A DNA stretch of 64,000 bases, from assembly GCF_044788715.1 (NCBI RefSeq), contig NZ_CP173170.1, positions 4,836,001-4,900,000 on the forward strand. The letters run 5' to 3'. The DNA comes from Methylotuvimicrobium sp018830325 (GTDB lineage: Bacteria > Pseudomonadota > Gammaproteobacteria > Methylococcales > Methylomonadaceae). This document shows positions 1-8,232 of this stretch, one piece after another. Numbering within the stretch: position 1 is the stretch's first letter; every line of letters starts with the position of its first letter. The notes beneath the pieces were generated by a model. The model saw only the letters and a program-made list of their open reading frames with translations. It was not told the origin of the DNA and searched no databases. The translations under genes and the position numbers were made by a program.

Positions 1-226
1 TGAACGGTGTTTGTTTCGTTCCCACGTTCTACTTGGGAATGCTTACCTTTAAGCTCTGCTTATCGCCCGTCAGGCGGAGCTTGAAGCTAGACACTCCCAA
101 ACAAGCGTTTGGGAGTGAGCAATTTTGGTAGCGCTCCAGGAAATTGGAGCGAGACAAACTGACGAATTTGGATTAACACATATAGAGCTTTTAAGCTCGG
201 CATTCACAAGAGCGTGGCGGCAGATA
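1..226. repeat. Intergenic palindromic repeats at window edge
   Basis: No gene is visible. The stretch holds short palindromes of the CCCAAGC/GCTTGGG type, including a near-perfect hairpin at about 91-117 (CACTCCCAAAC ... GTTTGGGAGTG) and an imperfect one at 20-41. Similar hairpins recur at 17.5-17.8 kb, so these are dispersed repeats rather than terminators of the neighbouring gene, although one could serve as its 3' end. Confidence 0.5.
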
Positions 227-781
227 TTACATTTCCGGCGTCAGTAAAGCCTCTTTCAGCGCATTTGAGAACGGGTCTTTGCCGAACCAGATATTGAAAT
301 AAGCCAGCCCCTGTTCGGGGTCTTCTAAGGCTCCGAGCAGTTCATTGTTCAGAAAAAGTCTCAAACCGTTATCGGCATCATAAATTAAATCGTAAAAATC
401 GCCTTTATCAATATCCTTATATTGACGGTTGAATCGATCGAAAGCGCTACGCCAGTCCTGATATCGATCGCCTAAATTCGCTTTTAGATATTCCTCGGAA
501 GCCTCACGGAATGCCTTGGCCGGAATCGAGCGCTCGTAAATAAAGCGTAATTGTTTCGGAGAATCGTTGAAAACATCGATCGGGTTTTTGCAATTGTTTA
601 GATAAAGTTCGGCATAACCGACATGAATCCAGCGGAAAGCTTTCAATTCACCCTTACTGCAACGCGGTAGTTCGGCCTGCTGATTATTGATGCTCGAAGA
701 TAGTAAGTCTTCGGCGTATACATTGCCGAACGACATAAACCCTAACAAGATCGCTAGTCGTGTAAACCGTTTTTTATCCAT
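227..781 (-). CDS. Chalcone isomerase-like periplasmic protein
   Basis: 184 residues with an N-terminal signal peptide (charged MDKKRF, hydrophobic core, likely cleavage after VYA about residue 23). The sequence resembles the bacterial chalcone-isomerase-like family, which carries the fold but usually not the plant activity; residues 50-65 (WIHVGYAELYL) and the NNELLG segment near the C-terminus look typical. Start at 781 is supported by a GGAGGAG ribosome site 8 bases upstream, inside the end of the preceding lipoprotein gene (28-base overlap), so the two are translationally coupled. In other gammaproteobacteria such genes accompany the desaturase/cyclopropane synthase cluster found just to the right, which suggests a role in lipid modification. 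The exact function is unknown. Confidence 0.72.
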   Translation of the reverse strand: MDKKRFTRLAILLGFMSFGNVYAEDLLSSSINNQQAELPRCSKGELKAFRWIHVGYAELYLNNCKNPIDVFNDSPKQLRFIYERSIPAKAFREASEEYLKANLGDRYQDWRSAFDRFNRQYKDIDKGDFYDLIYDADNGLRLFLNNELLGALEDPEQGLAYFNIWFGKDPFSNALKEALLTPEM

Positions 782-1302
782 TGTAATACTCCTCCGATAA
801 TCGGAACCTGTAGAAAAAAGCCTTGCGTGCTGTCCCAGTAGTCTTGATGCAAGACGATTTTGCCATGATCGTCGAAACGCAAATGGCTAAAGCCTATCGT
901 CGTGACATCCTTGCTTCGACCCAATAGCGTGAACCGAGTTCGCATGTTCCAGCGCACAAACGCATCGTCGCCTTGTTCGAATACCGACATAACTTCAATA
1001 CTGATCGAATCGAGGTTTTTCTGGGTTTGTTCGAGATAACGCTGTAGGGCTTGCCGGTCATGCAAGGTGACAAGCGTATCGTTAAAATACAGTTGCTCGG
1101 CATAGGTATTTTCAACCTTACTCTTAATCGGCAACACTTCCAAGTTGTCGTATAACTCGACAAAATGCCTGATTTTAGGATGTTTTCCGGCATTCTGTTC
1201 GGCAGAAGCCATCGCTAAATACTCGCGCATCGGATTCGTTTCGACGCTGCTGCAGCCGGTCAGCGCCAGTAATATGCCGAATAATGATGTCATTCGTTTC
1301 AT
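754..1302 (-). CDS. NTF2/SnoaL-like lipoprotein
   Basis: 182 residues. The N-terminus (MKRMTSLFGILLALTGCSS) is a lipoprotein signal with lipobox LTGC, so the protein is probably anchored in the outer membrane. The rest matches the nuclear-transport-factor-2-like fold: conserved pattern HDRQALQRYL, then FEQGDDAFVRWNM, then a C-terminal HQDYWD motif. Such proteins bind small hydrophobic ligands. It is the first gene of a two-gene minus-strand unit with the chalcone-isomerase-like gene, divergent from the desaturase operon. By context it probably takes part in handling modified fatty acids; that is inference. A GGAGTGG ribosome site precedes the chosen start. Confidence 0.7.
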   Translation of the reverse strand: MKRMTSLFGILLALTGCSSVETNPMREYLAMASAEQNAGKHPKIRHFVELYDNLEVLPIKSKVENTYAEQLYFNDTLVTLHDRQALQRYLEQTQKNLDSISIEVMSVFEQGDDAFVRWNMRTRFTLLGRSKDVTTIGFSHLRFDDHGKIVLHQDYWDSTQGFFLQVPIIGGVLQWIKNGLHD

Positions 1303-1646
1303 TGTCCACTCCGTTATTCAATTTTCTGCAGAGTGTTACCGATCTCCATGCACTATTGTGTGAACAAATCGCACGCAGGCGTTCACATATTTTTCACACG
1401 CTTAGTATTCTAATGACCAACATACTCTTAGGATTTCGTGAAAAATAACTTCCTGGAGCTATGAGTCTTGTAGCGGGTTCGGTAACTCGCTTGACAGGAC
1501 GCCGTGAATACGTCCGTGTAGGCTTGACGGCAGCTTTCCCTGCCGCCGACACCTGTCAATCGAGCAACCGAACCTGCTTACCGCGTATTAAAAATAGGGA
1601 AGTTATTTATGACCGAATCCTTAAATGAAAGAGTGAGTTTTATGAG
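1303..1646. other. Divergent intergenic region with long hairpin and short leader ORF
   Basis: This 344-base gap separates two divergent lipid-gene units and must hold both promoters. At 1473-1577 it contains a long inverted repeat (GCGGGTTCGGTAACTCGC ... GAGCAACCGAACCTGC) of the dispersed hairpin family described below, itself bracketed by an outer 11-base inverted repeat (AAATAACTTCC / GGAAGTTATTT) near 1443 and 1599. At 1609-1650 there is a 13-codon reading frame whose stop overlaps the desaturase start. Confidence 0.6.
1473..1577. repeat. Long-hairpin dispersed repeat, copy 1
   Basis: Imperfect inverted repeat of about 26 bases on each arm, enclosing a core with GACAGGACGCCGTGAATACG, CCGTGTAGGC and a GGCAG...CTGCC inner stem. 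The same core, inverted, occurs at 25128-25308, and related cores at 10495-10607 and 44055-44234. This copy lacks the nested 78-base element seen in the 25 and 44 kb copies, and so shows the uninterrupted target site. Confidence 0.75.
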
Positions 1647-1650
1647 ATGA
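1609..1650 (+). CDS. 13-residue leader peptide or upstream ORF (possible)
   Basis: ATG at 1609 opens 13 codons (MTESLNERVSFMR) ending in TGA at 1648-1650. The stop overlaps the desaturase ATG at 1647 as ATGA, the arrangement used for translational coupling. An AGGGA motif sits about 9 bases upstream. It may be a leader that couples translation, or the relic of a lost upstream gene. It is too short to test by composition. Confidence 0.35.
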   Translation: MTESLNERVSFMR

Positions 1651-2594
1651 CTAAGATGTTTATACAAAACGCATTAACAAAATTTTTCGCCTGGTTCGAC
1701 AGCAGTAGCGTCGAAACCGGCAATGACGCCAGCGAGGCCGTAGATTGGTTTCGCGTGATTCCGTTCATACTCATGCATGTCGCGTGCCTGTTGGTATTCG
1801 TAGTGGGCTGGAGCCCGATCGTGATTGTCGTGGCGCTGTTTTCCTATTTTATTCGGATGTTCGCGATCACGGCATTCTATCATCGCTACTTCTCGCACAA
1901 GACATTTCGAACCAGCCGCGTATGCCAGTTTCTTTTCGGTTTGCTCGGTTCGACCGCGACGCAACGCGGCCCAATCTGGTGGGCCTCGCATCACCGCCGT
2001 CATCACCGTTATTCCGACACCGATCGCGACATGCACAGCCCGCGCAAAGGCTTCTGGTGGAGCCACATGGGCTGGTTTTTGAGCACCAAGCACTTTGTTA
2101 CCCGCGAGCAATGGGTGCGCGATCTGATCAAGTTTCCCGAACTGCGCTTCCTGGACCGCTTCGACATCGTGATACCGGTGCTCTATGCAGTCGCCTTGTG
2201 GGGTCTGGGTAAATGGCTCGAAATCGCTTTTCCGGAACTCGGTACGACCGGTTGGCAGATGTTGATTTGGGGTTATTTCGTGTCGACGATCGTGCTGATC
2301 CATTGCACGCTGTTCATCAATTCGCTGTCGCATGTCTGGGGCAACCAACGTTACAAAACCGGCGACGACAGCCGCAACAACGGTTTTCTGGCACTGATCA
2401 CGCTCGGCGAAGGCTGGCACAACAATCATCACCATTATCCGGTCTCGGCTCGCCAAGGCTTTTATTGGTGGGAGATCGATATTAGTTATTACTTGCTGAA
2501 ACTGATGTCTTGGTGCGGTTTGATCTGGGACTTGCAACCGATTCCGGCTTCACGCTTGAATTCGAATCGCTGGGATGAAGGAGAAAAAGCATGA
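1647..2594 (+). CDS. Acyl-CoA/acyl-lipid delta-9-type fatty acid desaturase
   Basis: 315-residue integral-membrane desaturase. The three histidine boxes that bind the di-iron centre are visible: HRYFSH (about residues 78-83), HRRHH (about 115-119) and HNNHHH (about 258-263), separated by two pairs of hydrophobic segments. The family inserts a cis double bond into fatty acyl chains using O2 and an electron donor. It heads an operon in which the stop/start overlap with the next gene is ATGA. The product, a cis-unsaturated acyl chain, is the natural substrate of the two cyclopropane-synthase-like methyltransferases downstream, so the operon reads as one pathway of membrane-lipid modification. 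Confidence 0.9.
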   Translation: MTKMFIQNALTKFFAWFDSSSVETGNDASEAVDWFRVIPFILMHVACLLVFVVGWSPIVIVVALFSYFIRMFAITAFYHRYFSHKTFRTSRVCQFLFGLLGSTATQRGPIWWASHHRRHHRYSDTDRDMHSPRKGFWWSHMGWFLSTKHFVTREQWVRDLIKFPELRFLDRFDIVIPVLYAVALWGLGKWLEIAFPELGTTGWQMLIWGYFVSTIVLIHCTLFINSLSHVWGNQRYKTGDDSRNNGFLALITLGEGWHNNHHHYPVSARQGFYWWEIDISYYLLKLMSWCGLIWDLQPIPASRLNSNRWDEGEKA

Positions 2595-3832
2595 ACATCG
2601 CGATCGTCGGCAGCGGGATCTCCGGCATTTATGCGGCTCATTATCTGGCCAAGCAGCATGAGGTTACGCTGTATGAAGCCAATACTTATCTGGGCGGACA
2701 TACCGATACGCACAATATCGTCTTGGACGACCGCCAATTTTCGGTCGATACCGGCTTCATCGTGTTCAACGAACACAACTACATCCATTTCTGCCGCTTT
2801 CTGAACGAATTGGGCGTGGCTTCGCAGCCTTCGGACATGAGCTTTAGCGTGGCCGATGCGAAAACCGGCCTTGAGTACAATGCAACGACGATCGACAAAT
2901 TATTCTGTCAACGCCGCAATCTGTTCAGTCCACGCTTTTACCGGATGATCGCCGATATTTTCCGCTTTTACCGCGAAGCGCCGGCCTTATTGAAAAGCGG
3001 CAACGATGCGCTGACCTTGGGCGAGTATTTGCAACAAAACCGTTACAGCGAAGCTTTCATCGAAGATCATATTCTACCAATGGCTTGCGCCTTATGGTCG
3101 GGGCCGCCGGAAAGCCTGAAAAACTTTCCGGCACGCTATTTTGTGGCATTCATGAACAATCACCGCATGCTGAAAATCGATGACCGTCCGCTATGGCGCA
3201 CAGTTAAAGGCGGCTCGTCGACCTATGTCGAAGCATTCAAGCAGCGCTTCGGCGGCGAACTCCGGCTAAATAGTCCGGTACGATCGATCGCACGGGACAA
3301 TAACGGCGTCACTATCATCGGCGATAGTGGCGAGCGGCGTTTCGACCACGTCGTCATGGCTTGTCACGGCGATCAAACGCTTCAGCTCTTGTCCGATCCG
3401 AGTCCGGAAGAGACCGAAATACTCGGTGCGTTCTCATTTCAGGACAACGATACGGTACTGCATACCGATGCGGGGTTGATGCCGAGGCATCCGAAGGCCT
3501 GGGCAAGTTGGAATGCGTTGAAACCTGCTGGGGCTCAGGCGAATTGTACTGTGACTTATTATATGAATATGCTGCAAAATCTAGACGCTCCTGAGCCGTT
3601 GCTGGTGTCGCTGAATTGCACGGACCGCATTGATCCGTCGAAAATTTTGATGCAGCGGCATTATCGACATCCAGTGTACACGCCGGAAAGCCTGGCCGCG
3701 CAAAAAAGACATGCCGATATCAATGGCCATAACCGCACGTTTTATGCAGGCGCCTATTGGGGTTGGGGCTTTCATGAAGACGGCGCGGCCAGTGCGCAGT
3801 TGGCGATCGATAAACTGAACGCGCCGTCATGA
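2591..3832 (+). CDS. FAD/NAD(P)-binding amine-oxidase-like oxidoreductase
   Basis: 413 residues. The N-terminus has a classical Rossmann dinucleotide motif (VGSGISGIYAAHYL, GxGxxG) followed by YEANTYLGGHTDT, the FAD signature of the flavin-containing amine oxidase/phytoene desaturase superfamily, and a C-terminal FYAGAYWGWGFHEDG that completes the FAD site. Proteins of this kind sit next to DUF1365 and cyclopropane synthase genes in many proteobacteria. In Rhodobacter a similar set belongs to the singlet-oxygen sigma-E regulon and has been linked to furan fatty acid formation; equivalence here is inference. It overlaps its neighbours by 4 bases on both sides. Confidence 0.88.
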   Translation: MNIAIVGSGISGIYAAHYLAKQHEVTLYEANTYLGGHTDTHNIVLDDRQFSVDTGFIVFNEHNYIHFCRFLNELGVASQPSDMSFSVADAKTGLEYNATTIDKLFCQRRNLFSPRFYRMIADIFRFYREAPALLKSGNDALTLGEYLQQNRYSEAFIEDHILPMACALWSGPPESLKNFPARYFVAFMNNHRMLKIDDRPLWRTVKGGSSTYVEAFKQRFGGELRLNSPVRSIARDNNGVTIIGDSGERRFDHVVMACHGDQTLQLLSDPSPEETEILGAFSFQDNDTVLHTDAGLMPRHPKAWASWNALKPAGAQANCTVTYYMNMLQNLDAPEPLLVSLNCTDRIDPSKILMQRHYRHPVYTPESLAAQKRHADINGHNRTFYAGAYWGWGFHEDGAASAQLAIDKLNAPS

Positions 3833-4596
3833 ACGCGCTGCACAGCCGCATCGGCAAAGGTTGGGTGCGCCACCGGCGCCACTTGCCGAAACCGCATGCT
3901 TTCCGCTATCCCTTGTTCATGTCGTGGCTCGATCTCGACGAATTAGATCAGGTCATCGATAAAAGCCGTTTTTGGTCGAAGCAACGCTTTAATCTGGTCT
4001 CCTATTATCGCGAAGACTATCTCGGGCCTACGGATTCGGATTTGCGAGACGCGGTAAAAGCCCGAATTGAACAACAAACCGGTGAAATGTTTGAAGGACG
4101 CATTTGCTTGCTTACGCATCTGAGATACTTAGGCTTTGCATTCAATCCGGTCAGTTTTTATTTTTGTTTTCCGGAAAGCTCGGATCAGCCTCGCTTCATT
4201 CTCGCCGAAATTACCAATACACCCTGGGGCGAACGGTTTTGTTATGTCTTGGATACTCGGCAAAGCACGGCCCAAAACGGTAAATGGACCTTCGAGTTCG
4301 GCAAAGCTTTTCATGTATCGCCGTTCATGCCGATGGACATCGATTACCGGTGGCGGTTCGCCTTTTCCGGCGATAAGTTGACGATACACATGCAATTGTA
4401 CCGCCTGGCGCAATGCTGTTTCGATGCTACCCTGCAACTGGACATGCTCGACCCATCCCCGAAAATGATGCGCTCAGTGCCATTGCGATTTCCTTTCATC
4501 ACTTGCGCCATCGTTTTTAGGATTTATTGGCATGCTTTCCGGCTTTGGCTGAAAGGCATTCCGTTTTATTCGCATCCCGATAAACAAACCGAATGA
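3829..4596 (+). CDS. DUF1365 family protein
   Basis: 255 residues, full length for the DUF1365 family. Typical features are HSRIGKGWVRHRR-type N-terminus, HAFRYPLFMSWLDLDEL, LTHLRYLGFAFNPVSFYFCF near the middle and AFHVSPFMPMDIDYRWRF. The function is not established. The family is almost always encoded between an FAD oxidoreductase and a cyclopropane-fatty-acid-synthase-like methyltransferase, as here, and is therefore expected to act on modified acyl chains. Translation is coupled to the upstream gene (ATGA overlap). Confidence 0.88.
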   Translation: MNALHSRIGKGWVRHRRHLPKPHAFRYPLFMSWLDLDELDQVIDKSRFWSKQRFNLVSYYREDYLGPTDSDLRDAVKARIEQQTGEMFEGRICLLTHLRYLGFAFNPVSFYFCFPESSDQPRFILAEITNTPWGERFCYVLDTRQSTAQNGKWTFEFGKAFHVSPFMPMDIDYRWRFAFSGDKLTIHMQLYRLAQCCFDATLQLDMLDPSPKMMRSVPLRFPFITCAIVFRIYWHAFRLWLKGIPFYSHPDKQTE

Positions 4597-4612
4597 CATC
4601 AAGGAGATAAGC

Positions 4613-5878
4613 ATGAATGCCACAACAGCCGAAATAAGCAAGAACCCGGCTAGATTCGATTTGCTGCTGCGCAAAGCGCTGCTGAATAAACTCAGTCATT
4701 TGCAAGATTCCCAATTAACGGTGACCGACTCGCTCGGCAAAGTCGTGTTGGGTAGTCCCGGTCAAGATGGGCTCAGCGCCGAGATCGAAGTCTTCGATAT
4801 GAGTTTTTACCGGCAGATATCGTTAGGCGGCTCGATCGGCGCCGCCGAATCCTATATGGACAAATTATGGCAAACCGACGATTTGACTTCGGTGATCCGA
4901 ATTTTGGTGCGCAATCGAGACCTGTTAGACAGCATGGAAGGCGGGTTGGCAACCTTAACCAATACTCTGTTGAAATTCTGGCATTTCGCGCGCCGAAACT
5001 CCAAGCATGGCTCGCGCAAAAATATCGCCGCGCATTACGATTTGGGTAATGATTTGTTTTCGTTGTTTTTAGACAAGCACGGGATGTATTCGTCGGCAAC
5101 TTATCACGACTTGGAGCTAAGCCTCGAAGAAGCCTCGACAGCCAAATTGGAGCGTATTTGCCGAAAATTGGATTTAAAGCCCAACGATAATGTCCTCGAA
5201 ATCGGCACAGGTTGGGGCGGCTTTGCCACTTATGCCGCCAAGCATTACGGCTGCCGCATAACGACTACGACCATCTCGAAAGAACAGTTCGAGGCCGCAC
5301 GTCAACGCATCGACGATGAAGGAGTCGCCGATCGCGTGACAGTGCTGATGGAGGATTACCGGGATTTGACCGGAGTTTACGACAAGCTGGTGTCGATAGA
5401 AATGATCGAAGCGGTTGGACATCATTATCTCGATACTTACCTCAAGCAGTGCGCGAACTTACTAAAACCGAACGGCCTGGCCTTGATTCAGGCGATTACG
5501 ATCGAAGATCAGCGCTATAAACAGGCTTTGAAGAGTGTCGACTTTATCAAACGCTATATTTTTCCGGGCAGTTTTATTCCGTGCGTCAACGCGATCATCG
5601 CCAGCGCGTCGCGGAGCACCGATTTGCGCTTGATCAATTTAGAAGATCAAGGCGAAAGTTATGCACTAACATTAAAAGCCTGGCGCGAACGTTTCATGGC
5701 TTCGCTCGATAAGGTTCGGGAACAAGGCTACGACGAACAATTCATCAGGATGTGGGAGTTTTATTTGTGTTATTGCGAAGGCGGCTTTTGGGAAAAATCG
5801 ATTTCCAACGTGCAATTGCTGCTGGCCAAACCTAGCAATCGCCGCGAACAATGGCTACCTCGTTATGAATCGCAATAA
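4613..5878 (+). CDS. Cyclopropane-fatty-acyl-phospholipid synthase-like SAM methyltransferase
   Basis: 421 residues of the CFA synthase family. The SAM-binding motif VLEIGTGWGGFATYAA is present at about residues 190-205, preceded by the family motif AAHYDLGNDLFSLFLD and followed by SIEMIEAVGHHYLDTY. CFA synthases add a methylene from S-adenosylmethionine across a cis double bond of a phospholipid acyl chain; relatives make methylated fatty acids instead. The start is supported by AAGGAGA 6-7 bases upstream. It lies third after the desaturase that would supply its substrate. The product (cyclopropane versus methyl branch) cannot be decided from sequence. Confidence 0.9.
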   Translation: MNATTAEISKNPARFDLLLRKALLNKLSHLQDSQLTVTDSLGKVVLGSPGQDGLSAEIEVFDMSFYRQISLGGSIGAAESYMDKLWQTDDLTSVIRILVRNRDLLDSMEGGLATLTNTLLKFWHFARRNSKHGSRKNIAAHYDLGNDLFSLFLDKHGMYSSATYHDLELSLEEASTAKLERICRKLDLKPNDNVLEIGTGWGGFATYAAKHYGCRITTTTISKEQFEAARQRIDDEGVADRVTVLMEDYRDLTGVYDKLVSIEMIEAVGHHYLDTYLKQCANLLKPNGLALIQAITIEDQRYKQALKSVDFIKRYIFPGSFIPCVNAIIASASRSTDLRLINLEDQGESYALTLKAWRERFMASLDKVREQGYDEQFIRMWEFYLCYCEGGFWEKSISNVQLLLAKPSNRREQWLPRYESQ

Positions 5879-6410
5879 CCTCATTAATATGGCTTGGATG
5901 CAAGGCTTGTGGTTTGCCGCGGTCTTGTCGGCAGCGTCAAACCAGTATTGGCCGGCACCGGTTATTTTAGTGCTGTTCGGGTTGTGGCATATCCGCCCTG
6001 CGATTCATGTGGCCGGCGATTTTCGTTTGGTGCCGGCTGCGTTGGTGCTCGGTATGATTTTGGATAGCGCCTGGATTCGGCTCGGTTGGCTTCAATATGC
6101 TTCTCCTTGGCCGAACACCGGTTACGCGCCTTTATGGATTTTGCTGTTGTGGTTTGGCTTGGCGCTAACCTTGAATCATTCTTTGGCTTGGCTTCAGTCG
6201 CGTCTTTGGCTGGCCGGACTGCTCGGCGGCATTACATGTCCGTTTTCTTATTGGGCGGCGGCGAGACTCGGTGCGCTCAATATCACTGAAAACTCCGGAG
6301 TTTGGATCTTCGGCCTGGCTTTGAGTTGGGCAGCGGCGCTACCGCTTTTGTTATGGATGGCGCGTGTAGTCAGACAAAAAAATCATCCACTGGAGGCGAA
6401 ACATGTTTAG
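5865..6410 (+). CDS. DUF2878 integral membrane protein
   Basis: 181 residues with five to six hydrophobic segments; pattern matches DUF2878, a family of small inner-membrane proteins nearly always located in CFA/DUF1365/DUF1295 lipid clusters. It overlaps the upstream methyltransferase by 14 bases and the downstream fusion gene by 8 bases. Its role is unknown. Position in the operon suggests an accessory membrane component. Confidence 0.8.
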   Translation: MNRNNLINMAWMQGLWFAAVLSAASNQYWPAPVILVLFGLWHIRPAIHVAGDFRLVPAALVLGMILDSAWIRLGWLQYASPWPNTGYAPLWILLLWFGLALTLNHSLAWLQSRLWLAGLLGGITCPFSYWAAARLGALNITENSGVWIFGLALSWAAALPLLLWMARVVRQKNHPLEAKHV

Positions 6411-8232
6411 TTTAATCGTAATTGCGTTACTAAGTACCGTGGCGATGTTAATGGCCTGGGTGTGGCAGCAAAACCATAAGAACGCCGGTATCGTCGATGT
6501 GATTTGGTCATTCGGGATGATGTTGGCGGGTCCTTGGTATGCGTTGACGGGAACCGCCCCTCTGTATTTACAGCTCAGCTTAGCTTTACTGACGTTCGCC
6601 TGGTTTTTACGATTGGGAAGTCATTTGTCTGCACGGGTATTCGGGGAGCCGGAAGACGGTCGTTACCAAGCGATGCGGGCAGCGATGCGGGATAAGGCCG
6701 ATAGCGGGTTTTTGCAGTTTTTTTTATTGCAAGCCGGTTTTATCTGGGTGTTGTCTCTTCCGTTTTGGGCGGTCGCGCATACTCGCGACCCTAATTCGGT
6801 CATGGTTTTTTGCGCATTACTGGTTGCCTGTTTGGCCTTATGGGGCGAAACCACAGCAGACCGGCAATTGGCCGAATTTCGGAAAAATCCCGATAATCGC
6901 GGACTGACGTGCCGAACCGGTTGGTGGCGTTATTCCCGGCATCCGAATTATTTTTTTGAATGGCTGCACTGGTTCGCTTACCCGTTGATGGGTTGGGGCG
7001 GCGAATATCAATACTGGCTATGGCTCGCGCCGGTCGTGATGTTTTGCTTTTTGTATTTTTTGACGGGTATCCCCTATACCGAACAACAAGCCTTGCGTTC
7101 TCGCGGCGATGATTACCGCCGCTATCAACAAACCACCAGCAAATTTTTGCCATGGTATCCGAAATCGACTTCTCCTTTGCAAAATCGATTTTCTATGTTG
7201 AATGCGATCGAACTGGCCGAGCGAGGTTTAATTCCGGACGCATTGATGCGAATCGGTATCCGAAATTTGTTGAGGCAACGTCTTAAAGACGAATGCGCGA
7301 ATGATGTCGAAAAGCAAAGCTTGCGTTACCTATCGTTGCTACAAACTCTGAGAGAAAGCCCTATCGCGATAGAAACCGATGCGGCCAATCGCCAACATTA
7401 CGAAGTTCCGGCAGGTTTTTATCGACATGCACTGGGCAAGCATCTGAAATATTCGTCGTGTTACTGGGACGAAACGACTCAAACACTCGATGAAGCCGAA
7501 GCGCGTATGCTAAGGCTGACTTGCGAACGGGCAGAATTGGCGGCCGGCCAGCAAATACTCGAGTTGGGTTGCGGCTGGGGTTCGTTGACTTTATGGATGG
7601 CCGAGCATTATCCCGGCAGTACAATTACAGCAGTATCGAACTCGAATAGTCAACGCGAATATATCCTCGAACAGGCAGAGCTAAGGGGCTTGCGTAATCT
7701 CGATGTAATCACCTGCGACGTGAATCGCTTGTCATTGACTGAGCGGTACGATCGCGTCGTTTCGTTGGAAATGTTCGAACATATGCGCAATTACGAGCAT
7801 TTAATGAGCAATATCGCCAACTGGTTGAAACCCGGCGGCAAGCTGTTCGTGCATATTTTTTGTCACCGTTATTTAGCTTATCCGTTCGAAACCGAAGGCG
7901 ATGACAATTGGATGGGACGCTATTTTTTCACCGGCGGATTGATGCCGGCCCGGGACACCCTACTGCATTTTCAAGACCGGCTCAGGATAGAATGCCAATG
8001 GGACGTTTCCGGCCAACATTATCAAAAAACGTCCGAAGCCTGGTTGAGCAATATGGACCGGCACCCGTCCGAAATCGATCGGATTTTTGCGGAAACCTAC
8101 GGGCAAGAACAAGCAGCCGTTTGGCGGCAACGTTGGCGGTTGTTTTTTATGGCCTGTGCCGAATTGTTCGGTTATCGGGGCGGGAACGAATGGTTGGTTA
8201 CCCACTATCGCTTTATCAGGCCGAGTGAATGA
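6403..8232 (+). CDS. DUF1295 membrane domain fused to CFA-synthase-like methyltransferase
   Basis: 609 residues, two complete modules. Residues 1-257 are DUF1295, a steroid-5-alpha-reductase-like membrane family, with the diagnostic WWRYSRHPNYFFEW (174-187) and a terminal FLPWYPK (248-254). A linker of about ten residues leads to a cyclopropane-synthase-like methyltransferase with NAIELAERG at its start, SAM motif ILELGCGWGSLTLW and the SLEMFEHMRNYE signature. These two families are usually encoded as adjacent separate genes; here no stop or frame change separates them. The reductase-like half may reduce or isomerise the acyl double bond that the methyltransferase half acts on. This would give a channelled two-step enzyme, which is inference. 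Confidence 0.88.
   Translation: MFSLIVIALLSTVAMLMAWVWQQNHKNAGIVDVIWSFGMMLAGPWYALTGTAPLYLQLSLALLTFAWFLRLGSHLSARVFGEPEDGRYQAMRAAMRDKADSGFLQFFLLQAGFIWVLSLPFWAVAHTRDPNSVMVFCALLVACLALWGETTADRQLAEFRKNPDNRGLTCRTGWWRYSRHPNYFFEWLHWFAYPLMGWGGEYQYWLWLAPVVMFCFLYFLTGIPYTEQQALRSRGDDYRRYQQTTSKFLPWYPKSTSPLQNRFSMLNAIELAERGLIPDALMRIGIRNLLRQRLKDECANDVEKQSLRYLSLLQTLRESPIAIETDAANRQHYEVPAGFYRHALGKHLKYSSCYWDETTQTLDEAEARMLRLTCERAELAAGQQILELGCGWGSLTLWMAEHYPGSTITAVSNSNSQREYILEQAELRGLRNLDVITCDVNRLSLTERYDRVVSLEMFEHMRNYEHLMSNIANWLKPGGKLFVHIFCHRYLAYPFETEGDDNWMGRYFFTGGLMPARDTLLHFQDRLRIECQWDVSGQHYQKTSEAWLSNMDRHPSEIDRIFAETYGQEQAAVWRQRWRLFFMACAELFGYRGGNEWLVTHYRFIRPSE

Noticed and set aside
1674..2537. 287-codon minus-strand frame opposite the desaturase
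   Set aside because: Antisense to a gene with all three histidine boxes; no family pattern of its own.
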